DNA of 64,000 nucleotides from JBBDXI01 sp040902425 (lineage in GTDB: Bacteria; Planctomycetota; Phycisphaerae; Phycisphaerales; UBA1924). The notes beneath the pieces are model-generated. The model was given only the letters and a program-made list of their open reading frames with translations, was not told where the DNA came from and did no database searches. Positions 8,129-16,413 of the stretch are shown in pieces; positions within the stretch are counted from its first letter, which is position 1; each line of letters begins with the position of its first letter. Location: assembly GCA_040902425.1 (NCBI GenBank), contig JBBDXI010000098.1, forward strand, positions 10,733-74,732, written 5' to 3'. A program made the position numbers and the translations under genes.

Positions 8129-8222
8129 GGTGCCACCTCCCTTATGGGGGTGATACGGGCGCGGGGTTGGGCTCCGGTGAGAGCGGGGTGAAGGGGCGCT
8201 CGCAAAGGGGCGACCAGCCGGT

Positions 8223-8264
8223 GCGGCGCGGCTGCGCGGTGGGGACGCCGACAAGCAGTGGCAC
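8223..8264. repeat. Palindromic family B element (degenerate)
   Basis: GCGGCTGCGCGGTGGGGACGC followed by CGACAAGCAGTGGCAC corresponds to the family whose better copies lie at 9604-9643, 50993-51080 and 52252-52339. It sits directly after the stop of ruvC. Confidence 0.65.
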
Positions 8265-8268
8265 ACGA

Positions 8269-8841
8269 TCACCCGGCGTGGCGCCAGGCGGCGCAGAGGG
8301 CGATGGCGAGGGCGTCGGCGATGTCGGGGGGGTTGGGCGGGGCGGGGAGGCTCAGGCGGGTCTGGATGGCCCGCTGCATCTGGTCCTTCTTGGCCTGGCC
8401 GTTGCCGGTGAGGAAGCGCTTGACGGCGGCGGGGCGGAGCTCGATGAGCGGCAGGTCGGCGCGGCGGATGGCCAGGAGCAGGACGCCCCGGGCGTGGGCC
8501 ATGAGGATGGCGGTGGCGGGGTGCTTCGGGTGCGCGAAGAGGGCCTCGACGGCGACGGCGTCGGGGCGGAGGCGCTCGAGGAGGGCGCGGAAGTCGGCGT
8601 CGAGCTCGGCGAGGCGGGCGGGGATGGGGGCGAGGGTGGGGCGGGGGGGGTCGGCGAGGGCGGATGGGGGATGCCGGATGTCGGATGTCGGATGTCGGAT
8701 GTGGGAGCGGCCGACATCCGACATCGCCGCGCGGCCGAGGCGGAAGATGCCGGCCTCCACGAGGCGGGTTTCGTGGATGGGGCCTTCCACGCAGCCGTAG
8801 CCGGTGATGCGGAGGCCGGGGTCGATGCCGAGGAAGCGCAC
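8269..8841 (-). CDS. ruvC: Crossover junction endodeoxyribonuclease RuvC
   Basis: Resolves Holliday junctions with RuvAB. It starts MRFLGIDPGLRITGYG, with the first catalytic Asp at residue 7; further acidic residues lie in VAVEALF and near the C terminus in DIADALAIALCA. At 190 aa it is about 20 residues longer than usual. The excess sits after LGRAAMSDVG, where a GGATGTC heptamer repeat in the DNA (8660-8722) is read as HIRHPTSDIRHPPS. ruvB lies 34 kb away at 42238; ruvA is not in the window. The ATG at 8841 is immediately before the conserved start. Confidence 0.92.
   Translation of the reverse strand: MRFLGIDPGLRITGYGCVEGPIHETRLVEAGIFRLGRAAMSDVGRSHIRHPTSDIRHPPSALADPPRPTLAPIPARLAELDADFRALLERLRPDAVAVEALFAHPKHPATAILMAHARGVLLLAIRRADLPLIELRPAAVKRFLTGNGQAKKDQMQRAIQTRLSLPAPPNPPDIADALAIALCAAWRHAG
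8660..8722. repeat. GGATGTC heptamer repeat with inverted arm inside ruvC
   Basis: Four near-tandem units of GATGTCG are followed, after GGAGCGGCC, by GACATCCGACATCG, the inverse of the same unit. The frame of ruvC is kept. The insertion lies in a surface region between the first two beta strands and the second acidic catalytic residue (inferred from the family). Confidence 0.85.
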
Positions 8842-8985
8842 GGTCCGGAGTCTATCGGGAGGTGCGGCGGGCCCGGATCAGCCCGAAAAGCGCGACGGGC
8901 GGGCTGGGGGGCGTCGTCGTGCGGAAGAGAGGCATCGAGGCAGGAGGCATCGAGGCATCCAGTCCGGAGAGGCCGGCGCGGGGAG

Positions 8986-9585
8986 TCAGCGGTGATGGCG
9001 CAGGTGGTGGATGGCGGCGCGGGCCAGCAGGTCGGTTTCGAGGTTGACCGGGTCGCCGGGGCGGAGGCCCGAGAGCGTGGTGCGCTCGAGGGTGGTGGGG
9101 ATGAGGGCGACCTCGAAGGTGTGCCCCGCGGGGTTGCCCGAGGCGATGGTGAGCGAGACGCCGTCGAGGGCGACCGAGCCTTTGGGGATGATGGCGGGCA
9201 TGAGGTCGGGCGGGGCCTCGAGCGTGAGGCGGTAGTCGGGGGCGGGGGTGATGGCGCGGACGGTGGCGAGGCCCTCGACGTGGCCCTGGAGGAAGTGGCC
9301 GCCGATGGGATCGCCGGCGGCGAGTGAGGGCTCGAGGTTGACGGGGCTGCCGGGCTTCAGCGAGCCGAGGGTGGTGAGGCGGAGGGTCTCGGGGACGGCG
9401 TCGAAGAGGAGCGCCGGACCGGCCGCGGGGCCGACGAGCGTCAGGCAGACGCCGGAGACGGCGATGGACTCGCCGGGGCGGGGGGTGTGGGACCAGCCGC
9501 GGGGGTCGATGGCGAGGCGGGCGCCGGCGGGGGTGGGCTCGAGGGAGAGGACCTTGCCGACTGCCTGGATGAGGCCGGTGAACAT
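8986..9585 (-). CDS. ribE: Riboflavin synthase alpha subunit
   Basis: Dismutates two 6,7-dimethyl-8-ribityllumazine molecules to riboflavin and a pyrimidinedione. 199 aa starting MFTGLIQAVGKV, the typical N terminus. Two lumazine-binding repeats are seen: one with ESIAVSGVCLTLVG and the second with GSVALDGVSLTIASG; GGHFLQGHVEG links them. It is the second of three minus-strand genes after the carbinolamine dehydratase and before ruvC. No other rib genes are adjacent. The open frame continues upstream through a family B palindrome, which is not coding. Confidence 0.93.
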   Translation of the reverse strand: MFTGLIQAVGKVLSLEPTPAGARLAIDPRGWSHTPRPGESIAVSGVCLTLVGPAAGPALLFDAVPETLRLTTLGSLKPGSPVNLEPSLAAGDPIGGHFLQGHVEGLATVRAITPAPDYRLTLEAPPDLMPAIIPKGSVALDGVSLTIASGNPAGHTFEVALIPTTLERTTLSGLRPGDPVNLETDLLARAAIHHLRHHR

Positions 9586-9603
9586 GCAGCGGAGGGTAGT
9601 TCG

Positions 9604-9643
9604 GCACTGCTGCGCGGCGAAGACGCCAGCGAGCAGTGGCACC
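9604..9643. repeat. Palindromic family B element between ribE and the dehydratase gene
   Basis: GCACTGCTGCGCGGCGAAGA, then CGCCAGCGAGCAGTGGCACC. The arms CACTGCTGCGCG and CGAGCAGTG are complementary in part. It belongs to the same family as the hemW insertion at 50993-51080. Confidence 0.75.
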
Positions 9644-9662
9644 CCACCCCCCCAACCCCCCG

Positions 9663-9974
9663 TCAGGCCTTGGCCTTCCTGGGCTTGGCGGCGGGGCCGG
9701 CCAGGGCGTCGATTTTCCGGGCGAGGTCGAAGTCCTTCTCGGTGATGCCGGCGGCGTCGTGGGTGGAGAGGGTGAAGGTGACCTTGTTGTAGCGGATGAG
9801 GATGTCCGGGTGGTGCTGCATGGCCTCGGCGGCCTCGGCGACGCGGTTGACCAGGGCCATGGACTCGCGGAAGTCCTTCAGCGAGAACGTGCGCTGGATG
9901 GCGCCGTTGAGTTCGGCCCAGTCGGGGGCCTGGGTGAGGGCGGTCTGGATCTGATCCTCGGACATCTTGGGCAT
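9663..9974 (-). CDS. 4a-hydroxytetrahydrobiopterin dehydratase (PCD/DCoH)
   Basis: Dehydrates 4a-carbinolamine pterins to recycle tetrahydropterin. 103 aa with the active-site signature HHPD followed by VTFTLSTHDAAGITEKDF, as in PCD enzymes. The C terminus carries a short Lys/Ala tail. GGAGG lies six bases before the ATG at 9974; a second ATG nine bases later is possible. No pterin-dependent hydroxylase is nearby, so the natural substrate is open. Confidence 0.9.
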   Translation of the reverse strand: MPKMSEDQIQTALTQAPDWAELNGAIQRTFSLKDFRESMALVNRVAEAAEAMQHHPDILIRYNKVTFTLSTHDAAGITEKDFDLARKIDALAGPAAKPRKAKA

Positions 9975-10056
9975 CGGGGCCTCCGGTGGAAGTGTACCGT
10001 TGGGGCCGCGGCGGAGCGTTTGGGCGTCGTGGGGGGGTGCGGGAGGCGCGCGGGCG

Positions 10057-11094
10057 ATGCCTGATGGGCGTTCACACGGTGGGCGCACTGCCCAGACCAC
10101 GCGGCTGGCGCCGTCCCCGACCGGGGCGCTGCACCTCGGGAACGTGCGGACGTTCCTGGTGAACTGGGCGATGGCGCGGCGGGCGGGGTGGAGGGTGGTC
10201 CTGCGGATCGAGGACCTGGATGGGCCGCGGGTGAAGGCGGGAGCGGCGGAGCGGACGGTCGAGACGCTGCGGTGGCTGGGGATGGACTGGGATGAGGGCC
10301 CGCTGGTTCAGTCGGCGGACCTGGAGCCGTACCGGGAGGCGATGCGGGTGCTGGCCCGGGCGGGGCGGGTGTACCCGTCGGAGGTGACGCGGGGGGAGAT
10401 CGAGGCGTCGGCGTCGGCGCCGCAGGAGGGGGTTGGGGAGAGCGTGTTTCCTGCGGCGCTGAGGCCGGAGGTCATCCCGCGCGAGTTCAACGAACGAATG
10501 AGGCACGAAGGCACGAAGGCACGGAGGCACGAAGGGAGTGAGAAGCGGGATGAGGAGGGGGGGACGAACTGGCGGATGGTGGTCGAGGCCGGCGCGGTCG
10601 AGTTTGTTGACGGGTTCCGGGGGCCCCAGGCTCTGGAGCCGGCGAAGAGCGTGGGGGACTTTGTGGTCTGGACGAAGCGCGGGGTGCCGGCGTACCAGCT
10701 CGCGGTCGTAGTCGATGACCACCGGCAGGGGGTGACGAAGGTGGTCCGGGGGGATGACCTGCTGGATTCGGCAGCGCGGCAGCTGCTGGTCTACCGGGCG
10801 CTGGGGTATGGGCCGGAGCCGTCGTACACGCACCTGCCGCTGGTGCGGGGCGCGGATGGGCGGCGGCTGGCGAAGCGGCACGGGGATACGCGGGTGGAGC
10901 ACTACCGGGCCCTGGGGGTCCGGCCGGAGCGGGTGGTGGGGCTGGCGGCGTGGTGGAGCGGGGTTGGGGGGCCGAACGCCCGCCCCACGGAGGTCTCGGC
11001 GGCCGAGTTCGCCGCGGGATTCGGCCTCGATACGATGGGCCGGTCGGATGTGGTCTACAGGCCGGAGGATGACGCGTGGCTCAGGGCTCGATGA
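10057..11094 (+). CDS. gluQ: Glutamyl-Q tRNA(Asp) synthetase
   Basis: Truncated class I glutamyl-tRNA synthetase paralogue that attaches glutamate to queuosine of tRNA-Asp. It has the HIGH-like motif in RLAPSPTGALHLGNVRTF near residue 17, RIEDLDGPRV, and the KMSKS-like LAKRHGDTRV. The anticodon-binding domain is absent, as in the family. At 345 aa it is longer than the usual 290-300, partly because of an in-frame insertion at about 10493-10555 read as RMRHEGTKARRHEGSEKRDE, from GGCACGAA-type repeats. Its last bases (ATGA) overlap the start of the DUF192 gene. Confidence 0.88.
   Translation: MPDGRSHGGRTAQTTRLAPSPTGALHLGNVRTFLVNWAMARRAGWRVVLRIEDLDGPRVKAGAAERTVETLRWLGMDWDEGPLVQSADLEPYREAMRVLARAGRVYPSEVTRGEIEASASAPQEGVGESVFPAALRPEVIPREFNERMRHEGTKARRHEGSEKRDEEGGTNWRMVVEAGAVEFVDGFRGPQALEPAKSVGDFVVWTKRGVPAYQLAVVVDDHRQGVTKVVRGDDLLDSAARQLLVYRALGYGPEPSYTHLPLVRGADGRRLAKRHGDTRVEHYRALGVRPERVVGLAAWWSGVGGPNARPTEVSAAEFAAGFGLDTMGRSDVVYRPEDDAWLRAR
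10493..10555. repeat. GGCACGAA tandem repeat inside gluQ
   Basis: Units GAGGCACGAAGGCACGAAGG and ACGGAGGCACGAAGGGAGTG fill this stretch and are translated as charged residues. The frame is kept, so the flanking synthetase domains stay joined. Confidence 0.85.
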
Positions 11095-11663
11095 CGGGAA
11101 GCCTGGTCGGGGTGGTGCTGGCGACAGCACTGGTGGGCGTGGCGGTGGCGCTGTCGTTCTCCAAGGGATGCGACGAGGAGGGGGGGGCGGGGGGCGCCGT
11201 GCAGGATGTGAAGATAGGGGGGGAGTGGTTCCACCTGGAGGTGGCGGCGGACAACGACACCCGGATGAAGGGCCTGGGCGGCAGGACGACGGAGTCGATC
11301 CCGCTGAACGGTGGCATGCTCTTCGTGCTGCCCTTTGCGCAGACGACGCAGTTTGTGATGCGCGACTGCCCGGCGGACCTTGACATCATCTACCTGAGCC
11401 CCGAGGGGCGCGTGCTGACGACGTACGAGATGAAAGCGGAGCCGGCGCGCGGGCTCGACGAGGGCCCCGTGGGGGACTGGGCGCAGCAGCACGCCGGGTC
11501 GGCGAAGTACGAGGAGCGGCTCAGCAAGCAATACAAGAGCCGGTACCCGACGCAGTTTGTCGTCGAACTGCGGGGCGGGCGGCTGAGAACGCTCAGAGCC
11601 CCCATCAAGGAGGGCGACAAGATCGACCTTCCGTACGCGGAGTGGAAGAAGCGGGTGAGGTGA
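11091..11663 (+). CDS. DUF192 family membrane-anchored protein
   Basis: 190 aa; one N-terminal hydrophobic span (LVGVVLATALVGVAVALSF) acts as signal or anchor, followed by a DUF192 domain: EVAADNDTRMKGLGGRT, GMLFVLPFAQTTQFVMRDC and LDIIYLSPEGRVLTTYEMKAE are the characteristic blocks. The family is widespread in exported form and its role is unknown. ATG at 11091 overlaps the gluQ stop codon (ATGA), so the two are probably translated together. Confidence 0.85.
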   Translation: MTGSLVGVVLATALVGVAVALSFSKGCDEEGGAGGAVQDVKIGGEWFHLEVAADNDTRMKGLGGRTTESIPLNGGMLFVLPFAQTTQFVMRDCPADLDIIYLSPEGRVLTTYEMKAEPARGLDEGPVGDWAQQHAGSAKYEERLSKQYKSRYPTQFVVELRGGRLRTLRAPIKEGDKIDLPYAEWKKRVR

Positions 11664-11882
11664 GCCGGCGGCGCCGGTCACGGCCCCCTGCCGTGCTTAT
11701 GGGCTTTGGATGACAGAGTGCGCCGGACAATCCGGTCCGGCGCTGCCCGTTGCCGCCCGCCCGCCCCCGCCGCGTGAAGACCCCCGAGAACGGAACCGAT
11801 ACGGCAGTGCCCGCGGGCCCCGAGGCGTTGCCCGTGGCGATAACCCGGTGTGTTCCAAAGATGTGTTCAGGGGGCTCCACGG

Positions 11883-13175
11883 ATGGGCCAGCAGATCATC
11901 ACGCTCGCGGGGTCCTCCTCGTGCGCTGAGGCCACGGAGCGGTGCGGGCGCGCCGTGGTGGAGCGGTGGCCGCGCTACGGCCGGGCGCCGCAGGTCCGGG
12001 ACCTCCCGCTGGAGCGTGTGGAGGCGCGGCTGCGGACGGCGGAGGGGGCGCGGGAGCTGGCAGGGGGCGGGCCGATGCTGCTGGTTCTCGGGCCGGAGGT
12101 GGCGGGGGCGCGGCTGTACCAACTGGTGGACCGCATCCAGCAGGAGATGCTGCCGGCGGTGCTGCTGCTGCCGGAGGTGGACGACACGGCGCGGCGGCTG
12201 CAGGCGGGGGGGTTGATCGTGGAGGGGCACGACGCGGACCCGGGGGTGCTGGGGGCGGTGCTGTTCGCGCTCTCGGAGCGGCAGGCGACGGTGCGCTCGC
12301 TGGAGCGGGACCTGGCGATCGCGGCGCGGTACGAGGGCGGTGTGCGCGGCGAGATCGACCGTATCCACGACGAGCTGAACCTGGCGGCGGCGGTGCAGAA
12401 GGAGCTGCTGCCGCGGGGGCTGCCGGCGCTGAACGGGCTGGAGTTCGGGGTGCTGTTCCGGCCGGCGAGCTACGTGAGCGGGGACATCTACGACGTGATG
12501 CAGCTGGACGAGCGGCACGTGGGGTTCTTCATCGCCGACGCGGTGGGGCACGGGGTGCCGGCGGCGCTGATGACGATGGTGATCAGCCGGTCCTTGCGGA
12601 TGACGCGGGCGGGGGAGAAGGGGCGGGAGATCGTGCTGCCGGGGGAGGCGATGACGCGCCTGAACGACGAGCTGTGCCGCGGGACGGGGGAGAACCCGCG
12701 GTTCAGCACGGCGGTGTACGGGATCATCGACTCGGCGACGCGCCGGGTGACGCTGGCGGGGGCGGGGCACCCGCCGCCGCTGCGGATCCACGGGCGGCGG
12801 CTGACGCGGGTGGAGACGGAGGGGCCGCTGCTGGGGGTGTTCGCGGGGGAGCGGTACAACGACACGTCGTTCACGATGACGGAGGACGAGACGCTGCTGC
12901 TGTACAGCGACGGGTTCGAGACGGCGTTCGCGCCCTCGACGCCGCCGGAGAAGGGCAAGCACCAGCGGCGCTCGAGCGACGCGTACCTGGGGGAGCTGGC
13001 CTCGCTGCGGTGGCCGGGCGCGGCCGGGGGGAGCGCCTCGGAGGCGCTGCTGGAGCTGGCGGTCCGGCTGGATGAGCAAGCGGGGTCGCTGCACCAGATC
13101 GACGACGTGACGGCGGTGGCGATCTGCGGGCGGGGGACGGCGTGGGCGGGGCGGGCGGGGCGGGCGGCGGCGTAG
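11883..13175 (+). CDS. SpoIIE/RsbU-type serine phosphatase
   Basis: PP2C-type phosphatase that would dephosphorylate a STAS anti-sigma antagonist in partner switching. 430 aa: residues 1-130 form a non-conserved sensory or receiver-like domain, then a linker helix and ELNLAAAVQKELLPRGLP, the usual entry to SpoIIE domains. SYVSGDIYDVMQ, FFIADAVGHGVPAALMTM and LLLYSDGFETAF carry the metal-binding aspartates, and IDDVTAVAI ends the domain. A candidate STAS partner lies at 18734-19090, on the opposite strand, with unrelated genes between. The ATG at 11883 is used; a GTG at 11850 is in frame. Confidence 0.88.
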   Translation: MGQQIITLAGSSSCAEATERCGRAVVERWPRYGRAPQVRDLPLERVEARLRTAEGARELAGGGPMLLVLGPEVAGARLYQLVDRIQQEMLPAVLLLPEVDDTARRLQAGGLIVEGHDADPGVLGAVLFALSERQATVRSLERDLAIAARYEGGVRGEIDRIHDELNLAAAVQKELLPRGLPALNGLEFGVLFRPASYVSGDIYDVMQLDERHVGFFIADAVGHGVPAALMTMVISRSLRMTRAGEKGREIVLPGEAMTRLNDELCRGTGENPRFSTAVYGIIDSATRRVTLAGAGHPPPLRIHGRRLTRVETEGPLLGVFAGERYNDTSFTMTEDETLLLYSDGFETAFAPSTPPEKGKHQRRSSDAYLGELASLRWPGAAGGSASEALLELAVRLDEQAGSLHQIDDVTAVAICGRGTAWAGRAGRAAA

Positions 13176-13197
13176 CGACCAGGGGCAGAATGGAGCG

Positions 13198-13233
13198 GCA
13201 CGGGCGAGCCGGGGACGGCACGCCCGTGGCACC
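13198..13233. repeat. Palindromic family E element
   Basis: GCACGGGCGAGCCGGGGACG followed by GCACGCCCGTGGCACC. The arms ACGGGCG and CGCCCGT pair. A close copy, with GGCTCGCCCG arms, is inside purH at 15891-15919. The intergenic space up to 13369 also has a run of 14 G residues at about 13276. Confidence 0.75.
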
Positions 13234-13369
13234 CTGCGCACCGGGCGTGCGTATGGGAGGCTGGTCGCTTGACCGGGGGGGGGGGGGGCTTGATACTGGT
13301 CGGTCCTGACCCCCGCCGCCCCGGCCACACCCCCACCGCCCCCCCACCGTTCCCCGGAGACACCCGCCG

Positions 13370-14521
13370 ATGAGCCGCCGAACTGTCCTGTCGATGTGTG
13401 CGCTGGGAACGATCGCGGGCACGGCCATGCTGGCCGGGTGCACGGGGCCGGAGACGCACTCGCCCGGGCGTGCGAAAAGCGCTGAGCAGCGGCGCCGGGA
13501 GTTCCCGATGGACTACGCGGAGTACGCGAAGATCGGGTACCGGCTGGACTGGTGGGGCTACCCCATGGTGACGGGGAGCCTGCCGGTGCGGTTCATGGAG
13601 CCGTACAAGGACATCGTGGTGACCCTGGAGCAGGGGAGCCAGGTCTCGATCCTTGAGGCGGGGACGGGGGGCCGGCGCTGCTCGGACCAGCTGGCGACGA
13701 CGCACCTGACGCGGTTCGTGGGCGTGGTTCGCGACGGGGAGCGGGTGCTGTGCGCCTCGGATGCGGATGTGTACGTGGTCGATCCGGCGACGTGCAACCT
13801 CGCGGGGCGGCAGAAGATCGAGAAGATCGTGGCGAGCGAGCCGGTGCTGTTCGGGGACCTGCTGATCTTCGGGACCGGGACGGGCGAGCTGCTGGCGCAC
13901 ATGACGCGCTCGGGCGTGGGCGGGGTGAAGGCGTGGGGGTTCGCGGTGCCGGGGGCGATCGAGCGCAGGCCGGTGGTGATCGGGACGGCGGTGGGCGCGG
14001 TGTCGCAGACGGGGGAGGTGCTGTTCGTCGATGGGGGCACGGGGTCGCTGGTGGGGCGCAGCTCGATCTACGGCGGGCTGGCGACGGACCCGGTGACGGA
14101 CGGGCAGCTGATGTACGTGGCGAGCCTGGACCAGTCGATCTACGCGTTCTCGCCGGTCGGGGCGTCGATGGCCTGGCGGGTTCGGACGTCGGCGCCGCTG
14201 CGGGCGCAGCCGACGGTGCACGGCGGGCGGCTGTACGTGACGGTGCCCGGGCAGGGTCTGACGGCGTACGACACGACCACGGGGCAGCCGGTGTGGACCT
14301 CGCCCTCGTTCAACGGGACGGTGGTGGCCCTGAACAAGAAGAAGCTGGTGGGGTTCGACCGCGACCGGGCGGAGGCGGTGACGATCGATCTCGACCGCGG
14401 CGACGTGATCGAGCGGGCGAAGACGCCGGGGGTGGTGATGCTGAAGCCCGACGCGTTCGAGGATGGGAACCTGTACGCGGTGAGCGGGTCGGGGGTCGTC
14501 GCCAAGTTCCAGCCGCGTTAA
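13370..14521 (+). CDS. PQQ-type beta-propeller lipoprotein (BamB-like)
   Basis: 383 aa starting MSRRTVLSMCALG; the signal peptide ends in a lipobox LAGCTG (Cys at residue 24), so the protein should be lipidated and face the periplasm. Repeats of the type VLFVDGGTGSLVGR, MYVASLDQSIYAFSP, LYVTVPGQGLTAYDTTTGQPVW and NLYAVSGSGVVAKF are WD/PQQ-like blades. Function as scaffold is inferred. No outer-membrane assembly genes are adjacent, so the BamB comparison is structural only. Confidence 0.8.
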   Translation: MSRRTVLSMCALGTIAGTAMLAGCTGPETHSPGRAKSAEQRRREFPMDYAEYAKIGYRLDWWGYPMVTGSLPVRFMEPYKDIVVTLEQGSQVSILEAGTGGRRCSDQLATTHLTRFVGVVRDGERVLCASDADVYVVDPATCNLAGRQKIEKIVASEPVLFGDLLIFGTGTGELLAHMTRSGVGGVKAWGFAVPGAIERRPVVIGTAVGAVSQTGEVLFVDGGTGSLVGRSSIYGGLATDPVTDGQLMYVASLDQSIYAFSPVGASMAWRVRTSAPLRAQPTVHGGRLYVTVPGQGLTAYDTTTGQPVWTSPSFNGTVVALNKKKLVGFDRDRAEAVTIDLDRGDVIERAKTPGVVMLKPDAFEDGNLYAVSGSGVVAKFQPR

Positions 14522-14539
14522 GGGGGCGGCCACGGCCGG

Positions 14540-16219
14540 ATGCCAATGCCCGACCTCGTCCCCATCCGCAGGGCCCTGATCTCGGTGAGCGACAAGACCG
14601 ACCTGGTGCCCTTTGCGCGGGCGCTGGCGGGGTTCGGCGTGGAGATCATCTCGACGGGGGGCACCGCGCGGGAGCTTGGGGCGGCGGGCGTGGCGGTGAC
14701 GCCGATCGAGAGGGTGACCGGCTTCCCCGAGATCATGGGCGGGCGGGTGAAGACCCTGCACCCCATGGTGCACGGGGGCCTGCTGGCGGTGCGGGATGAT
14801 GCGGACCACGCCGCGGCCATGCAGAGGCACGGGATCCGGCCCATCGACCTGGTCTGCATCAACCTGTACCCGTTCGAGCGGACGATCAAGGGGGGAGAGG
14901 GCGGAGAGGCGGTCCCGCTGGCGGAGGCGATCGAGCAGATCGATATCGGCGGGCCGTCGATGATCCGCTCGGCGGCGAAGAACTGGGCGTGGGTGACGGT
15001 GGTGACGAGCCCCGCGGGGTATGACCGCGTGGGTGCGGAACTCCAGGCGAACAAGGGGGCCACGTCGCTCAAGCTGCGGGCGGAGCTGGCGGCGGCGGCG
15101 TTCGGGCGGACGAGCGAGTACGACGCGGCGATCGCGTCGTACCTGGCGCGCAGCGGCGGCCTGGCCTTCCCCCACGTGCTGCGGCTGGGGTACGTGAAGG
15201 CGGAGGAGCTGCGCTACGGGGAGAACCCGCACCAGCACGCGGCGCTGTACCGCGACCCGGCCTCGGCGGGGGCGACGGTGGTGAACGCGCGGCAGCTGCA
15301 CGGGAAGCAGCTGAGCTACAACAACATCAACGACGGTGCGGCGGCGCTGGAGCTGGCCAAGGCGCTGCGGCGGCTGGAGCCGCAGCGCACCGGGGCGGTG
15401 GTGGTGAAGCACACCAACCCGTGCGGGGCGGCGGTGGCGTCGCACGCGGGACCGGGGAGCGTACGCGAGGCGGTGGACCTGGCGATCGCGGGGGACCCGG
15501 TGGCCGCGTACGGCGGGATCCTGGCGGTGAACGCGCCCCTGGATGAGGCGGGGGCGGAGCGGCTGTGCGCCGGGGATGTGTTCATGGAGGTGGTGCTGGC
15601 GCCGGAGTTCGAGCCGGGGGCGCTGGAGAGGCTTCGGGAGCGGTGGACGGGCGTGCGGCTGCTGGCGACGGGGGCACGGCCGGGGTCGCCGGCGCGGAAG
15701 CTGGAGTACCGCAGCGTCCCGGGGGGGATGCTGGTGCAGGACCGTGATGTGGGAACGCCGGAGCCGGGGATGTGGACTCACGCGGCGGGGCCGGCGCCGA
15801 CGGCGGGGCAGCTACGGGTCGGCGGGTTTGTGGAGGCGTGCTCGCGGGCGATCACGAGCAACGCGGTCGCGATCGGGGGGGAGCACGGGCGAGCCGGGGA
15901 CGGCTCGCCCGCGGCACCCGGCGGTGGCGTTGCCGGCGCGGCGGCCGCGATCATGCTCTTCGGCGTCGGCTCGGGGCAGGTGGACCGCGTGAGCGCGTGC
16001 AGGCTGGCGGCGACGAAGGCGGGCGACCGGGCCCGCGGGGCGGTCGCCGTTGGCGACGCCTTTTTCCCCTTCCCGGACGGCCCGAAGGTGCTGATCGACG
16101 CCGGGGTCTCGGTCATCGTGCACCCCGGCGGCTCCAAGCGCGACCAGGAGACCTTCGCCCTCTGCGACCGAGCGGGGGTCACCTGCATGATCACCGGCGT
16201 GCGGCATTTCAGGCACTGA
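14540..16219 (+). CDS. purH: Bifunctional AICAR formyltransferase / IMP cyclohydrolase
   Basis: Last two steps of IMP synthesis. The N-terminal MGS-like IMP cyclohydrolase domain shows RRALISVSDKTDLVPFAR and STGGTARELG; the C-terminal transformylase domain shows YGENPHQHAALY, NNINDGAAALELAK and the catalytic KHTNPCG. GDAFFPFPDG and VIVHPGGSKRD are the conserved C-terminal blocks. At 559 aa it is about 35 longer than usual. One insertion, GEHGRAGDGSPAAPGGG, comes from a family E palindrome. ATG at 14540 or 14546. Confidence 0.95.
   Translation: MPMPDLVPIRRALISVSDKTDLVPFARALAGFGVEIISTGGTARELGAAGVAVTPIERVTGFPEIMGGRVKTLHPMVHGGLLAVRDDADHAAAMQRHGIRPIDLVCINLYPFERTIKGGEGGEAVPLAEAIEQIDIGGPSMIRSAAKNWAWVTVVTSPAGYDRVGAELQANKGATSLKLRAELAAAAFGRTSEYDAAIASYLARSGGLAFPHVLRLGYVKAEELRYGENPHQHAALYRDPASAGATVVNARQLHGKQLSYNNINDGAAALELAKALRRLEPQRTGAVVVKHTNPCGAAVASHAGPGSVREAVDLAIAGDPVAAYGGILAVNAPLDEAGAERLCAGDVFMEVVLAPEFEPGALERLRERWTGVRLLATGARPGSPARKLEYRSVPGGMLVQDRDVGTPEPGMWTHAAGPAPTAGQLRVGGFVEACSRAITSNAVAIGGEHGRAGDGSPAAPGGGVAGAAAAIMLFGVGSGQVDRVSACRLAATKAGDRARGAVAVGDAFFPFPDGPKVLIDAGVSVIVHPGGSKRDQETFALCDRAGVTCMITGVRHFRH
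15891..15919. repeat. Palindromic family E element inside purH
   Basis: CACGGGCGAGCCGGGGACGG followed by CTCGCCCGCGG. CGGGCGAGCC and GGCTCGCCCG are perfect inverted arms around a GGGGAC loop. It is in frame and adds a Gly/Asp-rich loop just after SNAVAIGG in the transformylase domain. It is related to the intergenic copy at 13198-13233. Confidence 0.85.
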
Positions 16220-16260
16220 TGTGGTCGCCGCGAGCGCGATGTATATCGATATTTGCGGAG

Positions 16261-16331
16261 TTATCCCGGCGGGATAATCTCGCTAGAGATGCCGCGGACT
16301 CAGCAGGGACCTCGGGGGCTTATCAGGCCCC
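16261..16331. terminator. Two palindromes after purH
   Basis: TTATCCCGGCGGGATAA at 16261-16277 is a perfect short palindrome, and GGGGC at 16315-16319 pairs with GCCCC at 16327-16331 around TTATCAG. The second looks like a small hairpin but lacks a T-tract. Terminator of purH or a leader structure of the HNH gene; neither can be decided from sequence. Confidence 0.4.
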
Positions 16332-16413
16332 AAACAGCCGATTGAATCCTGCGCGAACCGCCCGTACCCTTTGGATCGATTCAGGGCGGAGGACCGCCCG
16401 AAGGGTTCGCGAG

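Noticed and set aside
12488..15781. 1,097-codon open frame on the minus strand
   Set aside because: It lies antisense to the phosphatase, lipoprotein and purH genes; composition is Arg/Pro/His-rich, a typical GC shadow.
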